Assembly (NCBI GenBank): GCA_947458455.1
Contig: CANGYJ010000006.1
Coordinates: 1 to 64,000, forward strand
Origin: Verrucomicrobiaceae bacterium
GTDB taxonomy: Bacteria > Verrucomicrobiota > Verrucomicrobiia > Verrucomicrobiales > Verrucomicrobiaceae
DNA length: 64,000 bases
Reading direction: 5' to 3'
Within the stretch, counting starts at the first letter, position 1. Each line of letters opens with the position of its first letter. The notes beneath the pieces are model-generated. The model worked only from the letters and a program-made list of their open reading frames with translations, was not told where the DNA came from and made no database searches. Positions 62,135-64,000 of this stretch are shown piece after piece. Made by a program: the position numbers and the translations under genes.

Positions 62135-62476
62135 GCCTCGCGAAGCACTCCTCCTACTCGTCCTCCTACTCGTCCTCGGTTCGGACCTCAAGGAGAGGCA
62201 CTTGCCAAGTGCCGGGTGGGGAGAACCTCCGCCCGGACTTGGCAAGTCCGGCTCCTTGGGGAGACACGGCGGGAATGCAATCCCGCCCTCCTTCCGGACC
62301 GCCTGCTGCGAAGCCGCGAAGCGAACGCGGGACTACAGAACCCCAAGCACGGGCTACTGCGAAGCCGCGAAGCGAACCCCGAACGACGAACGACGAACTA
62401 AGAACTACGAACGACGAACCCCGAACCCCGAACGACGAACGACGAACTAAGAACTACGAACCAAGAACCGACGTCT
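62135..62476. repeat. Palindrome-rich and heptamer-repeat spacer
   Basis: No gene is visible in these 342 bases. Three hairpins occur: GGCACTT-GCC-AAGTGCC (62197-62213), CCGGACTT-GGC-AAGTCCGG (62233-62251) and GGCGGGA...TCCCGCC (62268-62287). The first two loops, GCC and GGC, are complementary. The phrase CGAAGCCGCGAAGCGAAC occurs twice (62309-62326 and 62360-62377). The last 90 bases are a run of CGAACGA and CGAACTAAGAACTA words, the reverse-complement style of the GTTCTTCGTTCGTAGTTC words after purH. Confidence 0.65.
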
Positions 62477-63103
62477 ATGTTCGACCCTACTTACCCACCG
62501 ACGAATGCCTTGATCGAATCCGCGCCGCTGCGGGCGCAGTTCAACAGCCTGAAGGCGCTCATCGACGCCATGGCCTCGGTGAATGCGGCCGTGGTGGATG
62601 ACGTGACGACCCTGCCGCCGGGTGATCCGGCGGCGGTATCTCTCAACGTGGTCGCCAACACGCTGCACTTCACCTTTGGCATCCCGCAGGGAAATGACGG
62701 CCAGCAGGGATCGCAAGGTCTGCCGGGAAATGACGGCCAGCAGGGACCGCAAGGCCCGCAGGGCAGTGATGGTACTCCGGGGCCGCCCTTCGCCCAGGCC
62801 GTGGTGGATGGCGTGAACACCCTGCCGCCCGGCTCCAACGCCACGGTGAGCGTGAACTTCGATGGCTCGAACGTGCGCTTCACCTTCAGCATCCCCAGCG
62901 GCTTTGACGGAGCCGCCGGCCAGCCCGGCGAGGTGAGCCTGGCCGATCTCAACGCCGCCCTGCTCACCAACCTGGGCCAGTGCAGCAACAACAGCAACGG
63001 CGTGGGCAATCTGTCCATGAACGCAGACCCCAACTACGATCAAAACCAGATGCAGGCTGTGATGCAAAAGCTCGATGAGCTGATCAATGCACTGAGACGG
63101 TGA
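62477..63103 (+). CDS. Collagen-like (Gly-X-Y repeat) protein
   Basis: This is a 208-residue protein with a central collagen-like run of about 12 Gly-X-Y triplets (GIPQGNDGQQGSQGLPGNDG, then QQGPQGPQGSDGTPGPP). It is flanked by two copies of a beta-rich module (VVDDVTTLPPGDPAAVSLNV to LHFTFGIP, and VVDGVNTLPPGSNATVSVNF to VRFTFSIP). The C-terminus is helical (DQNQMQAVMQKLDELINALR). This could trimerise into a fibre, as phage tail or surface fibres do. No secretion signal is obvious. It follows the FN3 gene on the same strand; I associate this pairing with Verrucomicrobia. Its TGA overlaps the orphan purH tail. Confidence 0.82.
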   Translation: MFDPTYPPTNALIESAPLRAQFNSLKALIDAMASVNAAVVDDVTTLPPGDPAAVSLNVVANTLHFTFGIPQGNDGQQGSQGLPGNDGQQGPQGPQGSDGTPGPPFAQAVVDGVNTLPPGSNATVSVNFDGSNVRFTFSIPSGFDGAAGQPGEVSLADLNAALLTNLGQCSNNSNGVGNLSMNADPNYDQNQMQAVMQKLDELINALRR

Positions 63104-63144
63104 TGGCCATATTCTTCACCGGCCTGCGCCACTTCCTGCACTAA
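63102..63144 (+). pseudogene. Orphan purH 3' end (candidate attR)
   Basis: Directly at the collagen-like gene's stop, the frame starting ATG at 63103 reads MAIFFTGLRHFLH then TAA, nearly the last 13 residues of PurH ([13 protein letters not shown]). Thirty-nine of 43 bases match 45171-45213. The differences change three residues conservatively (M to I, V to F, V to L) and TAG to TAA, as between purH genes of different strains. No other purH sequence is nearby, so this is a displaced gene end rather than a gene. Confidence 0.8.
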
Positions 63145-63162
63145 TCGGAGGCCGCGCAGCCC

Positions 63163-64000
63163 TCACGGCCAAAGCACCAAAATTCCCACGCCGCCGAGCA
63201 AAGCGATGCCAAGGCCGATGAGCACGGGTTTCACAAAGGACCGCGCCCCAAGCAGCGCGGCGAGACCCATTTTGAAGGCGATGTTCGAGAGGCCGCTGAC
63301 CAAGATCATGCGCCAGGCGGTGGCGGTTTCGAGGTGACCGGCGCTGACAAGTCGCGAGGTGGAGAGCGTGATGGCATCCATGTCCGTGAGGCCGGAGATA
63401 GCTGCGGCGGCGTAGAGGCCTGATTCGCCAAAATGCTCACGGGCGGTGGCGACGACGAGCAGGACGACGGCATACAGCAGGCCGAAAAGCACGGCACTTT
63501 TCAACTCGGAAGGAGGCTGCTCGTCGGAGTGGGACTGGCTTTGCTTCTCTGACAGCCGATGCATAATGGCGGCCACGAGTCCAAACCATGTCATCATGGC
63601 AAAGAGGGGCGGCAAAAGCTCTTGGATATGGCCTGGAGCGGTGGCCATGACCTCGATGATGACTCGCAGAAACACCACGGCGGAGGCGATCACGGCAACG
63701 GCGGCCAAACAGATGCCGCAGGCCCCTTGATCCCGACTGCGGCGGGCGAGGCTGGCGGTGGTGGCCGTGCTGGAGACGAGGCCGCCGAAGAATCCGGCCA
63801 GGGCCGTGCCTTTGCCCGGTCCGAGAAATTTGCCAGTGAGGTAGGCGGCGAGGCTGATGCCGACGATGAGCACGACCATGAGCCAGATGGAAAAGGGATT
63901 CAGTACGCCGAGGTAGCCCATCTCGCGATTCGGCAAGGCCGGGAGGATGACGAGCCCGGCCAGCACGAGCCGAGCGATCTCCCGCAGGTCTTCCTCACCG
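63163..64000 (-). CDS. DUF4010/MgtC-type integral membrane protein, cut by window edge
   Basis: This is a membrane protein of at least 279 residues with about eight hydrophobic segments. The DUF4010 hallmarks are present: LVILPALPNREMG, the Gly-rich ALAGFFGGLVSSTATTASLARRS and the AAAAISGLTDMDAITLSTSRL block with its acidic pair. The frame stays open to base 64000 (GEEDLREIARL ahead of the hydrophobic part), so the apparent start at 63966 (GTG) is not the real one. The N-terminal MgtC/SapB part is off-window. The role is unknown; metal or ion transport is sometimes suggested for this family. It converges with the collagen-like gene. Confidence 0.85.
   Translation of the reverse strand, partial: GEEDLREIARLVLAGLVILPALPNREMGYLGVLNPFSIWLMVVLIVGISLAAYLTGKFLGPGKGTALAGFFGGLVSSTATTASLARRSRDQGACGICLAAVAVIASAVVFLRVIIEVMATAPGHIQELLPPLFAMMTWFGLVAAIMHRLSEKQSQSHSDEQPPSELKSAVLFGLLYAVVLLVVATAREHFGESGLYAAAAISGLTDMDAITLSTSRLVSAGHLETATAWRMILVSGLSNIAFKMGLAALLGARSFVKPVLIGLGIALLGGVGILVLWP

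Noticed and set aside
45214-63160. Integrase or recombinase gene for the island
   Set aside because: No ORF in the interval shows tyrosine- or serine-recombinase motifs, so mobility is argued only from the purH tail and gene content.

Overview
The window reads as a chromosomal piece of a GC-rich Gram-negative bacterium. The closest fit is a member of the Verrucomicrobiota, Prosthecobacter or Verrucomicrobiaceae-like. This is an inference from gene content, not a proven placement. The supporting traits are a very large secreted PQQ-propeller/LamG protein, a secreted S8 protease ending in a calcium-type DxDGDG tail, an OpcA homologue, a eukaryote-type HisA, a fibronectin-III plus collagen-like pair, and many short palindromic intergenic repeats. 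No rRNA or tRNA gene was recognised.

Layout. Positions 1-150 hold the tail of an IS3-type insertion sequence. Positions 400-16500 hold housekeeping and accessory genes: NDP-forming acyl-CoA synthetase, uvrC, an MFS transporter, a ferritin broken by an in-frame TAG, an SPFH-domain protein, rlmF, fcl, a PfkB-family sugar kinase also broken by an in-frame TAG, a secreted protein, an ABC ATPase and a quinone-oxidoreductase-like enzyme. At about 8.89-9.02 kb on the minus strand lies a sequence that closely resembles a cyclic-di-AMP (ydaO/yuaA) riboswitch, upstream of a small Cys-containing ORF and the SPFH gene. Positions 16.5-17.6 kb hold a topoisomerase-type zinc-finger fragment and a coupled two-gene unit with a HEPN-like member. 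Positions 17.6-45.2 kb hold the PQQ/LamG protein and then mostly core metabolism: rimO, an M29 aminopeptidase, hisA, an M42 peptidase, a lipid A acyltransferase, aroA-cmk, nadA, opcA, trpG/pabA, a kexin-like protease, a CPBP protease, an AMP-ligase, ilvE and purH.

Positions 45.2-63.1 kb look like a genomic island. It carries a complete type I BREX phage-defence operon (brxA, brxB, brxC, pglX, pglZ, brxL, all + strand and tightly spaced). Downstream come a TPR protein, a small conserved protein of a type I associate with plasmids, a 22-bp tandem hairpin array, an XRE-type regulator, and the FN3/collagen-like pair. The interval is bracketed by two copies of the 3' end of purH: the true purH end at 45171-45213, and an orphan tail at 63102-63144 (39 of 43 bases identical by eye). 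This suggests insertion at, or recombination through, the 3' end of purH. No integrase was found. The right edge is a truncated DUF4010/MgtC-type membrane protein.

How the genes work together. In BREX, PglX methylates host DNA at a non-palindromic site. BrxC, PglZ and BrxB form the core complex with it, and BrxL (AAA+/Lon-like) and BrxA complete the defence. The GC drop in the middle of pglX fits exchange of its target-recognition region. Elsewhere the genes are mostly single transcription units or short operons typical of a free-living heterotroph with a large secretome.
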